Source of the DNA: Chrysopilus asiliformis
Lineage: Eukaryota > Arthropoda > Insecta > Diptera > Rhagionidae
Length of the DNA stretch: 64,000 bases
Assembly: GCA_964034945.1 (NCBI GenBank)
Contig: OZ035963.1
Coordinates: 37,764,361 to 37,828,360 of the forward strand
Direction of reading: 5' to 3'
In this document: positions 19,104 through 31,614 of the stretch, one piece after another
How positions within the stretch are numbered: the first letter of the stretch is position 1
Layout of the letters: every line of letters begins with the position of its first letter
Program-made: the position numbers and the translations under genes
The notes under the pieces: model-generated
Seen by the model: only the letters and a program-made list of their open reading frames with translations
What the model was told of the DNA's origin: nothing
Databases searched by the model: none

Positions 19104-20858
19104 CAGTGGTTCCCAAACTCTTCAGTCGCCTGCACCCCTTAGAATCTCAAAACACGTTCCTGAACTACCTAAAAAAAATCAGAAATTTATAATATAAATA
19201 TATTTGTTTACATATATACAGTATTATTTAAAATAGGGTAAGTCACGTATAGATGCCCCACTAGAATAGATGCCTCACTGTTAAAAACTCGTACTTAACG
19301 AAACAAAACGGAACATGTCACATTCTACATATGAAGTGTTTGCTCAATGAAACCTCAGTGCGTTGTTAAAATTCGCGAGAGTCGGGCGTGTTGCGGGATA
19401 ATTGCGCATTTTTGTTTTCGAGCAAGGGAAAACTCCAAAAAATTATTTTGAGCTGCACAAAAACTCTTGGAACTTTTGCTTAAAGAAGTAAGTCTATATA
19501 TTTTTATTTTTTATGTGTCAAATGGAGTGTTTAGTGTTTGTGAAAAAAAAATTTTTTTTTTCTTTTTATCCACATTTAATTTATTAAATAATTGGGGCAT
19601 CTATCCGGTATGAAAAGGATAGACGCCTTCTTTTTTAAAGGGATAGTTGACCTTAGGGGCAAATTAACTCTAGGTAATAATATATACCTATTTGCTTTCC
19701 CACATTCATTGAAAATACTTATTTATTATAGGTAAACATCCTCCCCTTGGATTCGAAAATGAAAAACGGCTCGTGAGTCATATTCAGAAATTATAGGCCG
19801 TTCGATTTCCTCCCGAAAGACACTGAATTTTGTTATTTTTTTCTTTATTATTTAATTAAATTTTTTTATATTGCAGTATGTGTATATTGGATAGACATAT
19901 ATGTATGCAAATGAATTAAAATGCATAATAAAATTTTGTTATAACTTAATAAAATGTTTTTTTTTCCTCAAAGGCATCTATCCCCCATGCACATTTGTCA
20001 TGTTGGGCGTCTATCCCATAGGTTGGGCATCTATCCCAAAAAGTAGGGACTAACAAAAACAGTTTTATCACAGTAAAAAGAAAACATAATGTAAGTTTTT
20101 TCCGGCTGAAATTGTAGATAAATGTTAAGACTAATATTTAAAAAAAAAAAATAAAAATCGAAAATGCCTTTCTTCATTGTGAAATATGGCAAAGTCAAAA
20201 TGTGGGGCATCTATCCGTGAGTTACCCTATATGTTCTAGTAGTGGTTAGTTCTTTAATTTCTAGGTTGTCGCTGCCTATTGCCAATCATGTTTTTTATAC
20301 AGGCAGGGCCGTAGCGAGCGCAAACTATCAATTTTAAGTGACACTTCCGTGCAATCCATTTATATCTATCTGAAGGTCTATAACTTCTGACTTTGAATTT
20401 TGGAAGAAAATTATTTACTTTGTAATTCTAAATTCTAAACATCTCAAAACAATTAACGAGTATTATGTTTTAGTGATAGTGATTACAACCGTCTTACACG
20501 GAGTGGTCGATATAAATAACTTTTATTAAAATATTTACAAGCTGACCGAAAGAAAAAAATATTGAGAAATTCCTTTTTTTTCTGAATATTTGCAAATTTT
20601 TGACAAAAGTGAAATTTTATTTTTTTGCTAGAAAAACAGGTTTGATAAGGAAAAATAAGAAAAACGTGCCGCAGGCCAAAAAATAGGCAGAAGATTTGTC
20701 TACTAAAGTCTACTATATCCTAAAATTGAAAGCTAAATTGCTTTATTACAATTTTACAATTGGGTAAGGAAATCAAATTTAAGTATAGTTTCGGCGTACC
20801 TCATAAATAAACAAAATTCTTCTGGCACTCCCAAAAACTTGCTTTTGCACCCCCTCCG
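19104..20858. mobile_element. hAT-like element inserted in the foldback copy
   Basis: The left end is CAGTGGTTCCCAAACTC, as in the hAT at 11765. Flanks cactaaaa (19096-19103) and tactaaaa (20859-20866) match at 7 of 8 bases, like an old target duplication. The right terminus has lost the expected CCACTG end, so this assignment is less certain. A further element is nested at 19236-20227. Confidence 0.55.
19236..20227. mobile_element. TA-flanked element with repeated GGGGCATCTATCC motif
   Basis: TIRs GGGTAA-TCACG-ATAGATGCCCCAC (two mismatches) lie inside TA duplications (19234-35, 20228-29). The motif GGGCATCTATCC or its inverse occurs about eight times, clustered at the ends and near 19600 and 19974-20040. 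No transposase is visible in its 992 bp. Confidence 0.85.
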
Positions 20859-20985
20859 TACTAAAAGGAAAAAAATATTTTTTCGAGCGCTGTGTCAGAA
20901 ACAAAAGCATAAAAAACAAAATAAATATTTATCTCACTTTTCTATCTGATACCCAGCAAATTTTTTTTGGTGCAATTCTTAAATA

Positions 20986-22215
20986 CCTCGAAAACGCGTT
21001 GACACGGCGACTTGAAATTTTTTGTAAATGAGTTTTACAAAAATCGTAGTTTACTATTAACTTTTGGACAATTTAAAAAAAATACCGTTTTTTGAAAATT
21101 TCTCAAAAACTATGCCCGTTTGTGAAAATATGAATATAACCAAATTTATAGGAAATGAAATTTTCTACATTTTTTGTCTCAACCGTTTTTTTCTCTATCT
21201 CGAGATATTTGAAAAAAATTCGGTCTTTTGAAAAACTCTCGAAAACTATATACTTTTGTGAAAAAATTGATAAAACCAGATTCAAATGGAATTTTGGAAT
21301 GGAATTTTACGTTCCATTTCAAATGCAACTAAAACTGTGGAAATATTAATAAAAAAACATTTGTCATAGTTAAGAAAAATTCGTTAAAAAATGCGAGGCA
21401 CAGTAAAAAATATATAATTTACAGCAAATGTTAGCTCCAGGACCTCGAATCCGCAACGTATGGTCACCCACCTTTAAACAAATTTTAATATTTTGGAATT
21501 TAACACTAATTCGTCTTTTTACTTGATAATTAAGCTTGCTGAAGTTTGAAATACCACACATTATCCAATTTGCGCTATTACAAATTTTTAATCATTGGGA
21601 TATTGCATTATTTGAACCTATTACAAAACTGCTGTAATCATTTCTATCGTTTTATACTTTCAGGTTAAAACATAAAGTGAAATGCGAGAAAATTTATAAA
21701 AGATCAGCTATGCCATACACAACCTTTCTCCTCATTTGTTATACTAAAGTATTAGTCCCTAGAAACTATTGCCAATTTCTAGTAAATATAGAGTACAGAA
21801 ATAAGCGAACAAACAAATAATTACGTAAAAAGAAAAAAAAACACAAATGACCTAAGGAATGGAAATTATAGAAGAATAATTATTGACATGATTTTCCGTC
21901 ATTATTTTTTATGTAATACTCTGCAAGTTTCCATTTATAGATAAACCCTCTCAAGTTACTTTTGGATAAGACTGGAGCTGATTGAAAAGTATTTACATAT
22001 GTTTTTTTACAAAGGCGCCGACATATGTAGTTTTTATATGACACAGTTGACCAAAATTTGCGAAATTTTGAAGATATTTGGAAAATTTTTAAGTTGGTTT
22101 CCAAAAACCAAAAACGCTTTTTTTCTTACCTTGTATATATGTAAAAGCCAAATACCACTGAATCACCTCATAGATGCTCGCTAAAAAATTCAAATAGGAA
22201 GTTTCTGTAAGGATA
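20986..22215. other. AT-rich DNA with DINE-like fragment at its left end
   Basis: 20990-21060 (aacgcgttgacacggcgact followed by tgaaattttttgtaaat) matches 53070-53110. The rest shows no feature that I can support. Confidence 0.5.
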
Positions 22216-22703
22216 AAGCGTCGTTGTCATTGATCAAGTTACTTGAATCAAGTAGTCGTACATGCACGATATTTGACGTTGTGTACGTCGCACGCATATG
22301 TGTTAATTGCTGACAAATCAACTTGATTCAAAGTAGACGGCATTCCTACTTTTGTTTCAACTTGATTCCAACACATGCTCATAAAAGCGTGTGGAAACAA
22401 AGCAGTTCTATAATGTTTGTGTTTAAATTTATTTTGTTTTATGTTTTTGCTGGAGAAGGTTGCCGACTTTTGTGACTGCCTAATGCCAAAACAAACACAA
22501 ATGTCACAAATCTTCGTACAACACAATTTAAGGTTAAATTTAATGTAGCGATTTATTTCCTCAGAAAATTTTAGGTTATGTTTTCGCCCAGATGTCAATT
22601 TTACTTGCAAGAGCTACTTGATACGTGTGGATGGCTGCATGTAGCGGAATGTTGCTGAATTATCTAGTTGCAATCAAGTAACTTGATCAATGACAACGAC
22701 GCT
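22216..22703. mobile_element. TA-flanked MITE, 488 bp
   Basis: The ends are inverted repeats AGCGTCGTTGTCATTGATCA continuing AGTTACTTGA, flanked by TA. A 120-codon minus ORF (22610-22248) fills much of it but resembles nothing I know. TA targets suggest a Tc1/mariner-mobilised element. Confidence 0.85.
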
Positions 22704-22896
22704 TAACGCAAATATTTTATATTTAAAAATCTTAAGTTATTTATGGTTTTTTTTCGTACATCAAAATTATGCAAAAAACTTAAACGCGGCAACAACGGGG
22801 ATGCCAGTGTTGATACATAGTTGATACATAATTATGAAAGAAAAATTCCTCACCCCAATTATACCTGTTTATACCCTCGCTCTCCTCCTTTTTATA

Positions 22897-23215
22897 CCCG
22901 TATGATGAAACCAAAGGGTATATTAACTTTGCCTTACCGTTTGTAACGCCAAGATCCCGTCATCGCACAAAAAAATGAATTACACCAGTGTGTTTAGAAT
23001 GATAAAAATATTTAATTTCTGTCTGTCCGTCTGTCTGTCTGTCCATCTGTCTGTCTGTTCGTCTGTCTGTGGCGCGGATTTCGGGTGCACGGATTGAGCT
23101 ACAGACTTGAAATTTTGCGCAGATTCGTTTTTTGTTAAATGCAAGGCTAAGTTCGTTAATGGGTAAAAATGGACCATTAGGGGGGTGGGGGTATCGCGAG
23201 TGGACCATGTTACAG
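22897..23215 (+). repeat. mini-me/DINE-1-like element with (GTCY)n
   Basis: The order is: block taccgtttgtaacgccaaga, block cagtgtgtttagaatgataa, then (GTCT/GTCC)n at 23020-23070, then ggattgagctacagacttga and gcaaggctaagttcgttaat. The same order occurs at 63575-63840. A conserved core next to (GTCY)n is the hallmark of dipteran mini-me/DINE-1 elements. Confidence 0.75.
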
Positions 23216-24673
23216 GTTTTTTAGTACAAATACAATTTTTACAGATCAAATTCGACTAGAAAAATTGTAAGTTGGTTGTAATTTCTCATGAAATTTTTTC
23301 AATTTTTGGCTGCGAGGATGTTAAAAGTGTTATTAATTTAAGAGAATGTCTGAATATTTTTGACTTTGGTAAATCCCCAAAGTCTTTAAATTTATCACGA
23401 AAGAAAAACTGCTAATTTTTTAGATCAATTTCACTTCAAAAAGCGCAATTTAATTTGCAAAATTATTACTTTGATTTGCAAAAAAGTCGATTTCATGTGT
23501 AAAAAGTTTTATTTGAATATTTTTAAGAATCAAAGGAAATATGAAAAATTAGATATGTAAAAAAAGATGTATGTACAAGATACAGCAAATAAATTTAATT
23601 GAGTAATTTTCCACAACCAATTAGGGTTTTGAAAAAAAAAACCTGTAGAAGCTATTTGCTTTTTCAAAAATTCAACGATTTTTAATAAAGCCTGAACTTT
23701 AGTATTTACACCCTGGTTACTCAGACCCAGAGAACTATATAACATAGAACAACTGTCACCATACAAAGCTCTGCTAAAAAATGGTCCCAAAAGTATTTCC
23801 CTCTTTATCGTACTTGAACGCATCCACTGAACTGTATAAGGTCGCGAAATTCAAATTTAATTTGCCGCGAAATTCAAATTTCACAAGTTTGAGAATAACT
23901 TTAGGCGCAACCAAATAACTTTAGCCGCCAACACCATTCCGAAAGTCTATTTTCCTCTGACAGCTCACGGTTTAAACGAGAGGACTATATTTATTTTCAT
24001 ACGGTTATCTTGCTCTTACTTGACTCGTTTTGATTCACTGAACTGTATCGAAATGGGGCCATTTGAGACAGCAAATCGAGCGATCTAGTATATCTATGCT
24101 CAGACCATATAACGAACTAAATACAATTTTTATTGAAGTATGACTTTTTTTAAAAAACAAGTTTTCTTTGAAACAAATATAATTTTTTTCCGATCTATTC
24201 AGCGCATTGAAACAAGAAGTGGTATTTCGTAACTTGATTCAAGCATACATTTCAAGTTAGAAGAAAAAGTAGAATTCGCTGTCTTTGTTTCGACCAAAAT
24301 AAATGACAGGACGAAACAGAGATAGCGAATACCACTATATCTTCTATCTCGAAACAAACATTTGAAACAAGTGACGGAATTCCACTCAAGGTCGATTTTG
24401 TCCTCAGAATTTTCATTCTCGTTATTTAATTCAGAGCCATTGGGTGCATTCAGTGACCTGAGCCGTTCAGCATCGTTCTGAATCAAAAAAGTTGCTCAGT
24501 TATTGAGTGCCATCGCTCAACTGATTTGCTCACATATTTTCTGAGCGTAAAATAACTTCACCCAGTAGCTGAGCAAATATCCAAATGTCAAATGAAGACA
24601 TTTGATAACCTCAATTCATGTGTTGGTCCATAGGCTCTATAATGAGTACGGCGACGATCCGTTCTGCATAGTA
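23216..24673. other. Intergenic DNA with a small foldback
   Basis: cactgaactgtat occurs at 23826 and 24035. At 24190-24390 cgaatacca/tggtatttcg and gaaacaa/ttgtttc pair as an imperfect foldback. I see no gene. Confidence 0.4.
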
Positions 24674-24893
24674 CAGAAGAGAACTGGTATCCCTCGAGTT
24701 ACGCAGTTAACTGATTTCGCGTAAGTCGAAACCGCGTAAGTGGGGACTCAGGATTAGTGCAAACTACAATTCATCTATAAATAACAATATTTTCTTCAAA
24801 AAAAAAATTGCTCCAAAACTGCGTAATTCGAGCACTGCCGCAATTTTTTCCGCGTAACTCGAAATTCGCGTAACTCGAGGGATACCTGTACTG
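24674..24893. mobile_element. pogo/Tigger-like MITE, 220 bp
   Basis: The ends carry GGTATCCCTCGAGTTACGC and its inverse, with further cgcgtaa(c/g)tcgaaa repeats inside. Flanks are TA (24672-73, 24894-95). The right terminus reads CAGTACAGG inward, like pogo-family ends. Confidence 0.75.
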
Positions 24894-26881
24894 TATTTGA
24901 AGACTTTGTTGGTGACAACCAATAACCCCTTAAATCGACTTAAGACAAAACTGAGTTATTAGTACCACCGTATTCTCCATATCTTAATACGTCAAATTTG
25001 GTGTTCCTACTGCTGTTCTAACCGAAGGTACCTAAAAATCATGATCACTTCATCACAATAATTATCACTTGAAGCTTATCTCAACTTAAGTGGTTATTGC
25101 AAGTTTAGTTATCCATGGTAACATAATCTTCTATAAAACGACGCCTCAGTGCAAGACTATCGTAATTCGACTTACGACATTTTAAGTTATTGACACTACG
25201 AGAATCTGCAGATAAAAATACACAGTATCAAGATTTTTAATAAAGTTATTTAACTTCACCATTTATAATTTTTTGACAAAATTCATATTTCTCCGACTTA
25301 CAACATTTGATAAATTTTTTCATATGTTGTAACTCTAGTTACGATGTTTTTGCTAACTCCAATTATGAAATATTTTCTATGTAATTCCGCAAAATCGGTT
25401 AGTCTATAATTTTTTTTCTGGTTACCCTCTATTATTTTATTTTTCTGAGAGCTCAGTCCGGGACAAATAGCATATTTCTAAAATTTTATAAATACAATAC
25501 ATACGTCCATATTTTTATTTCTGTTCACATTGAAAATTGCAAAATCATTTTCCAAAACGGTTCCGGCGTAGCCCCTAGTGATTTTTGAGATAAGAATGGA
25601 TCCCTATACTTTAGTTTTTACAGTGGGACCCGCAAGTGCTAGGGGCGCCCCTGTACCAATATCACAGACATTAATAGCACATTTTTAAGGAAATAAAAAC
25701 TCATAAACTACACTTATAGGAGGAAAAAATACAAAATTCATTATAAAAACAGGGTCCTTTGGATTAAAAACCTTTTTCTTATGTTGTTGTGTTGATCTGT
25801 TTCTATTGTTATCAAAGGAAGTTGTGGCAGTTGTAGTTCAAAGTACTGCGAAGGATAAATTAAATTCTTTCGTTTCTTTATATCCATAAACTTGTAAACA
25901 GGACGTATATACCTAAATTCTTTTCATCATCTATAAAAATGAAGAAATCGGGTCGACATTCTGCATATGATGGGTTTTATGCTCTTATGTGCACAGATGC
26001 AATTCGATATTCTTTGGGCCGACATTTTAGATGCGACTGCGAATCTTGTTATTTTTCATTATTGCTGAGCCTCTTTTCTTTTTTTCGGGTTTTCCTTAAT
26101 CTCAAAAGGGATTAATTCTCAAACTCAGCAAATATAAAAAAAAAGATGTAAACGTATACATTATTTAAGCGCTTTCTATAACAATTATAGGATCTATGGT
26201 AGTTAGTAAGACAGCCATCACAATTACCTACTACATGAGTTTCTCGTTTTTTTTCTTTTTTTTTAACATGGAATACCAAACCTTATTTAGACCTTTCAAT
26301 ATTGTAAATGAAGTTAGATTTATAGACGTAATTTTATATATATAAATGTATTGATATGTACTAGATTTTTGTTAGCACATAACTTTGTGGTAAATTGAAG
26401 ATATGCGTGTAGATGATCAGTATAAAAACGTCAATCATTTAATTAGATCCAATTATACGTTTCTCCGCAGCGCAATTGACTGTGGCGAATTAAACAAGAG
26501 TAAGTTCGCTGCTAGAAAATTTGCTCCCTCCCACATATGCGGCATAAATCACCATTACCTACTTAGTCGAATACATCTAAATATGTTTTTGTGCGACTTT
26601 TTTTACGCGAATTTGTTCTAACGCGATTCAGAAAAGAAACTTTTTTAACACGATTTGATTTGATTTAACGCGGTCCGAAAAAAATCAATTTCAAATCATT
26701 TTTAGCAGGAAAAACATGTAATAACAAGTTTTAATATGTAAAAAGTAATTCGTCTCTTTATATTAGTGGTGGGAAAAATTACTCAAAGAGTGATTCATTT
26801 CTGGTTTCGTTCTCTTCAATGAATCACTCCTAAAGAATGATTCAATTGAATCATAAAGTTTTACGAAGTAAATAAATGTTA
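24894..26881. other. AT-rich intergenic DNA
   Basis: No gene is visible. 26600-26700 has ttctaacgcgattc and tttaacgcggtcc, which may be a decayed pogo-like end. Confidence 0.4.
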
Positions 26882-28055
26882 AGTCAATTTCCATGCAGCC
26901 GACTTCCTAATCTGACGGGAAAAATCAGAAAACTAGAAAGGGATAAACTTTTTTTATTTTCTGTAAGAGTGACTGAATAAAAGCAGCCAAAACCTCACTA
27001 CCACATTTTAGGAAATTATGGACTTCCCCCTTTCGCTTCACGTCAATTGTATGCTAATTTCAGCGATAACCCAACGGTATACAAATCTGTTGTTGAGGGG
27101 AATCATCTGTAGATCGAAAATTGGTTAGGAAAATTAGAAATTTTTAGAACTGCAGAAGACGACAAAATTTGTAGGATGATTGTTTTCTCCCCTTCTGACC
27201 AAGCTGTCTTGGCATAACAGCATCTCATACTTTTATCAGATGAAAAAATCGGCTGTATGGACATCGCGCTTAAAGGCCAATCTCCATACAGCCCTCTTCC
27301 TTATCTGATAGAAAAAAATCGGAAAACCAGAAAGGGATAAATTATTGTAATTTTCTGTAAGAGTGACCGAATTAAAGCAGCCAGAGCCTACCACATTTTA
27401 GGAAATCATGGATACCACTCTCTCGACTAAGGTCGAGTGTAGGCTAATTTCAGCGTGAACCCAATGACTGTGTTTACATTAGGATTCATTTTGAGGCGGC
27501 ACGTCTTTCGCTCCGGCCAAGTGTGGGTGAGGGACGCAGTGGGGAGGGAAACTAAAAAGAGCGAACGAAGTTTAGATTCACTTAAAATTATCGGTCGCAA
27601 ACCGGTTTTTGAGTCTGGTCGTTGAAACCTGTCGTTTAGTTTTGTTGATGAAACCGGTTTATGAATCCAGATAAAGCGAACCGTGTGCACACGGCAAAAA
27701 AGTGACGAAAGACGTGCCGCCTCAAAATGAGTCCTAATGTAAACAGGCACAATGGCGTACAAATCAATCTCTAATCACATCTTGCTATAAAAAAAATGCT
27801 AATGTGTGACAGTTTCGTGTGCGGTTATTGTGACAGTATGCATCTGCATATGAAAATGTCAGAAATCAGACAAACAAGTTCATCTGTTGTTCATCTGCAG
27901 ATCGATAATTGGTTGGGGGAATTAGAACTTTTTAGAACTTTATGAATATTATAGTGCAAGACGAGAAAATCACTTTCAGTCCAAGCTGTCTCTACATTAG
28001 TACATTCCATACTTTTAATAGATGAAAAAATCGGCTGTATGGAGATTACACTTAG
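26882..28055. repeat. Tandem segmental duplication, about 390-bp unit
   Basis: 26882-27265 and 27280-28055 share blocks in the same order: agcc..cttcct(a/t)atctga, gaaagggataaa, gtaagagtgac(t/c)gaat, accacattttaggaaat, caaat(c)tgt/gatcgaaaattggtt and gaaaaaatcggctgtatgga. The second unit carries an inserted MITE (27469-27748). Confidence 0.8.
27469..27748. mobile_element. MITE, 280 bp, with paralogous empty site
   Basis: The inverted ends share GTTTACATTAGGA(T/C)TCATT and GAGGCGGCACGTCTTTCG. Flanks ccaatgac and acaatggc resemble a diverged 8-bp target duplication. The other duplication unit reads aacccaacggtatacaaatc across the corresponding site, without the insertion. Confidence 0.85.
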
Positions 28056-29026
28056 CAGAGTTTTATTGACGAATTCAAAGAGTATGTCGAAATGTTTACC
28101 TAAAAGTAACATAAATAAAAGAAGGCTCTCTATATGCATTGCACTATAATATTCATACATACATACTCGTGTGTTATTTTCTCTGAATTTCATGTGACAG
28201 AAATTGCTAGTACAAAACTTTGCTTTTCTCCTCTACTCTTGACACAACACGGCATGTCACGTCATATAGCGATTTTAGATGTTGCTTCACCATACGTAGT
28301 TAAAATCATATACGTATAATTTGTTGCATTGTTTTGAAATTAATAAAACCTAGGTATGGACGGAATCGCGGGAATAGCGTACCAATGTAATAATCATTTA
28401 CGCTTCTTTAGTCAGGAACAACAGAGTCACGAAAGTTAAAATGCTACCGTTGCATAATACCCATATACTTTTCCCAAACGGCCTATTACTTGGACATAAA
28501 AATAGTTCAAGATATTGTTGTAACCGTAGTGTAAGGATCACTGGTCATCATAACTGACTTGAAAAAAGAATGGCAAAATAACAAAGCAGAATAATTTTGA
28601 GGTTACATTAAACGCGACAGCCGTTGTGGTTGGCACATGTTCCACTTTTAAATCTAAAATACTGTCCTACCTATGGGCAATCGACAATCGTTTCATGTCT
28701 GGTTTCCACTGTGTATCACTTGATTGTACGAGCAATACAAAATTACATCCAACGCCTTTCATTCTTTGAACGAAGCCACATTGCATTGTAAAAACTGACA
28801 CTTATCACGCAAACCGTCCAAAAATTGAAGGCACAATGTCCCAAGAGAATACTGAATAGATTCTTACAGGACCTTGAACTTTGTCATATAAGTCATACAG
28901 TATCAAACATAATTTGATTATCTTTCATTGTCCTCGATCAATGTGACCAAAAGAACTCCTGTCGTTCTTCTAAATATTCTAAATATTTTTAGCCTTATAA
29001 GAAATATTTAGTGTAGATTTACTACA
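28056..29026. other. Intergenic DNA, no feature seen
   Basis: Only short AT-driven ORFs occur here. Confidence 0.5.
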
Positions 29027-29727
29027 TTCTCAGCCAGATTTTATTGCGAGCCCAGTAAAAAGGCAACCACTCTCCCAGGAAATAAAATTTACCGTTCCTC
29101 CCAGTAAATATTGGATTGTACCCCCAGTAAAATTCTCATACTGGAAAACTGGAAAGAACTGGAATTACAGTATTTTTTACTGGGAATTCGACTAAAATTT
29201 ACCGGGATCACAGTAAAATATTAAAAGCCTATCAAATGTTTTTTGAGGATTTAAACAGCATTTGAACGGTTTTGGTAATCGTTTTTTTTTCAAATCTAAG
29301 TAATTGTTGTTTGATTTCACATATTTTTTTGTTATTATTGATATTTTATTTTAAAGGTTGTTAAAATGTTGTGTTGAAAAATCTCTTACCACTGTCGAGA
29401 CTCTAACCCGAGAAGTTTGTGTTTGTAAACCACTTCACTTATTGCTAAACCATGACAGCCAATTAAGAAATGAATTCTAATTGTAAATTGTCTTTACTGG
29501 GGTGAAACAATGATAAATTTACTGGGGTCAAACATCAGGTTAAAATTTAGAAGTTCAAATTCGGAATAATATGGAATGAAATCAGTAATTCCCCAGTAAA
29601 AATGTACTGTAGTTTCAGTGCATCAGAAAATTTTACGGTCGTTCAGTAAATTTTACTAGGAAAGCAGTAAAAAAAGAATATTTACTATTTTCCCCAGTAA
29701 AGTCTCAGTAAAATGTCGCTGGGAAAT
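29027..29727. repeat. Foldback-like element packed with CCAGTAAA motifs
   Basis: CCAGTAAA, CAGTAAA or the inverse occurs about a dozen times (29053, 29103, 29126, 29176, 29495, 29520, 29594, 29645, 29665, 29694, 29706 and others). The ends are loosely inverted (tctcagccagattttattg versus ttcccagcgacattttactg). Unidentified. Confidence 0.5.
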
Positions 29728-31204
29728 TTGCTATTACAATTTGAGAGGTCCCATGTTCGAGTCCCGGCAGAGACATGCAAGTAAAGTTGTTAACAGTCAA
29801 TATTAACTTTGAAAACACGAAAAAAAAACTCAAAACATCTCAAATGCTTGCAAAAAAAGAGAATTTGCGAGGTTTTTTTTGGGCCATCTAATAAGTTGGT
29901 TTAACACCGAAAAATTGTTAAAAATTAACACCCATAAGGAATTGTTTTGAACTCCCTAGCCCGGAGCTCGATTTTCTCCGATAGGTGATGGACTCCCTCA
30001 AACTCCCTTTCGGTGCGTAATCGACTCCATTTTTTCGAGAGTGTATCGACAAAAGTAGACAGTTAGCTACTAAAATGTAGATAATTTATTTAATCAGACC
30101 AAGTTATTGTCTACTTTTGTCGGTAGTTCATCTATTTTTTTGTCGCTGGCTAAGTTGTAGGTGAATTTACTAATCACTTTTTTTTTGTGAGGGTTCACAA
30201 AAACTTAGATCACGTAAATTGCTTCCATTTTCAAATATGGGTGTTCTGGAGAGTCCATATTCGAAAAAGAATGATGATTTATCACAGCTATTAAGTCGAT
30301 CTTGACATGAGTTGCTATAATTCCTTGGGTCAAATGACTCTGAATATTTTAAGTCAAGATTTTTGTCCCCTGAAACGATATTCACTTGTAATTCCAGACA
30401 ACATCAAAAGGCCGCAATCGGAATTTCATATTTGCGCTAGTAATACTGGGTAGATAAATTCACTAAAAAGTATCTACCTTTGATGTGACGCAACATCTCA
30501 CATATTTATATTTATTCCATACGTGTATGATGTGGCCGATTGTGTTATTTAGTAACGCCATTTTAGCAAAAACTTATAAATGTGTGGATAGCAATTTCTG
30601 TACGCACATCACATAAAAGATTCACATGAAAGCAGACCAGTTTTGATTAAACCTATAGATGGATTTTCATAACGATAAATTGATCTGTTGATTTTTTTCA
30701 CTTCATCTCCAGCCACTTCCGAACAGCATAAAATGGCGTTTTTATGTCTTTATGAGTCAATTACTTGTTTAATATTTCAAATTACTATCTTCTATAAGGG
30801 TATTTTAAAAGTCTTAAATGAACTTCAACAACGAAGTAGTTCAGCTTTAAAGGATAGAGAATAATTTAGATTCCAAGTGCGTTTTTTTCAAATTATACAA
30901 ATTGATGACTCTCGGTTTTCTTTGTAATTAAATTATGGATAAGTAGAGCTTGCATGTCAAAAGTTACTTCCCTTTTAGGTGAAACGATAAAAGTAAAGTG
31001 TTTTTAAAACATGTTAGCAGGTTTGCACAGCCCTTTTCCACAAAATTTGAATGCATGTATTCCTGATATGCTATCATTTCCTTTTGTAAAGGAATCATTG
31101 GATCTTACTATTGTAAATAATGCTTCAGGTCACTTGACAAAAATTCAATTATTCCACTTAATTACTTTTTTGCAAGTATTTAACCAAATTTTGTCATCTA
31201 CTAA
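29728..31204. other. Intergenic DNA with a tRNA-like B-box fragment
   Basis: 29750-29775 (catgttcgagtcccggc) resembles a pol III B box, but no full cloverleaf is formed. It could be a SINE remnant. No gene is visible. Confidence 0.35.
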
Positions 31205-31614
31205 CTCGCAAGTACCCAGCGTTGTTCTGGTAATAGTAAAGTTTTAGATATGAAGAAAATCTTTTTGCGAAAATCATATTTCAAATAATTTTGTTTTATA
31301 AATTTTTCGATGTGACGCACTATTTTCCAGAAAATCGCAAACTATTTTTCCATTCGCTTAAGAATACAGCGAATTCCCCTAGCGCCGGACACTTAAGGTT
31401 TTTGAATTTATTTTGCAACATGTGTTGAAAATCCATACAATACTTTAGGGGATATTAGGAGAGGAAATTCGTAGCATGTAGGAGGAATTTGAGTCGCGAA
31501 AATTTTCCGTGACGATCGACCTGTCCAACACAAAAACCGGATAAAAATCGATTCTGTAGTTTAGGATATAGCAGAAGAGGGGGTTCACATCATGTAAAGG
31601 GGAGTGGTTTGATT
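31205..31614 (+). repeat. Dispersed repeat family copy (as 11097-11690)
   Basis: It begins gcaagtacccagcgttgttc and includes gtaatagtaaagtttt, gtagtttaggatatagcaga and cacatcatgtaaaggggagt, which parallel the copy at 11097-11690 in order and strand. Confidence 0.7.

Larger units (their letters stand above)
19069..20985. repeat. Foldback copy split by nested insertions
   Basis: 19069-19103 (tttattaaaagaatgcacta) continues at 20859 (tactaaaaggaaaaaaatat, then gcgctgtgtcag) as in the intact palindrome at 13948-14175. The intervening DNA is a later insertion. Confidence 0.65.

Noticed and set aside
22248..22610. 120-codon minus ORF inside the 488-bp MITE as a transposase
   Set aside because: No DDE residues or known motif; listed only as part of the MITE.
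29740..29780. tRNA gene
   Set aside because: Only a B-box-like string is present; no acceptor, D or anticodon arm can be formed.
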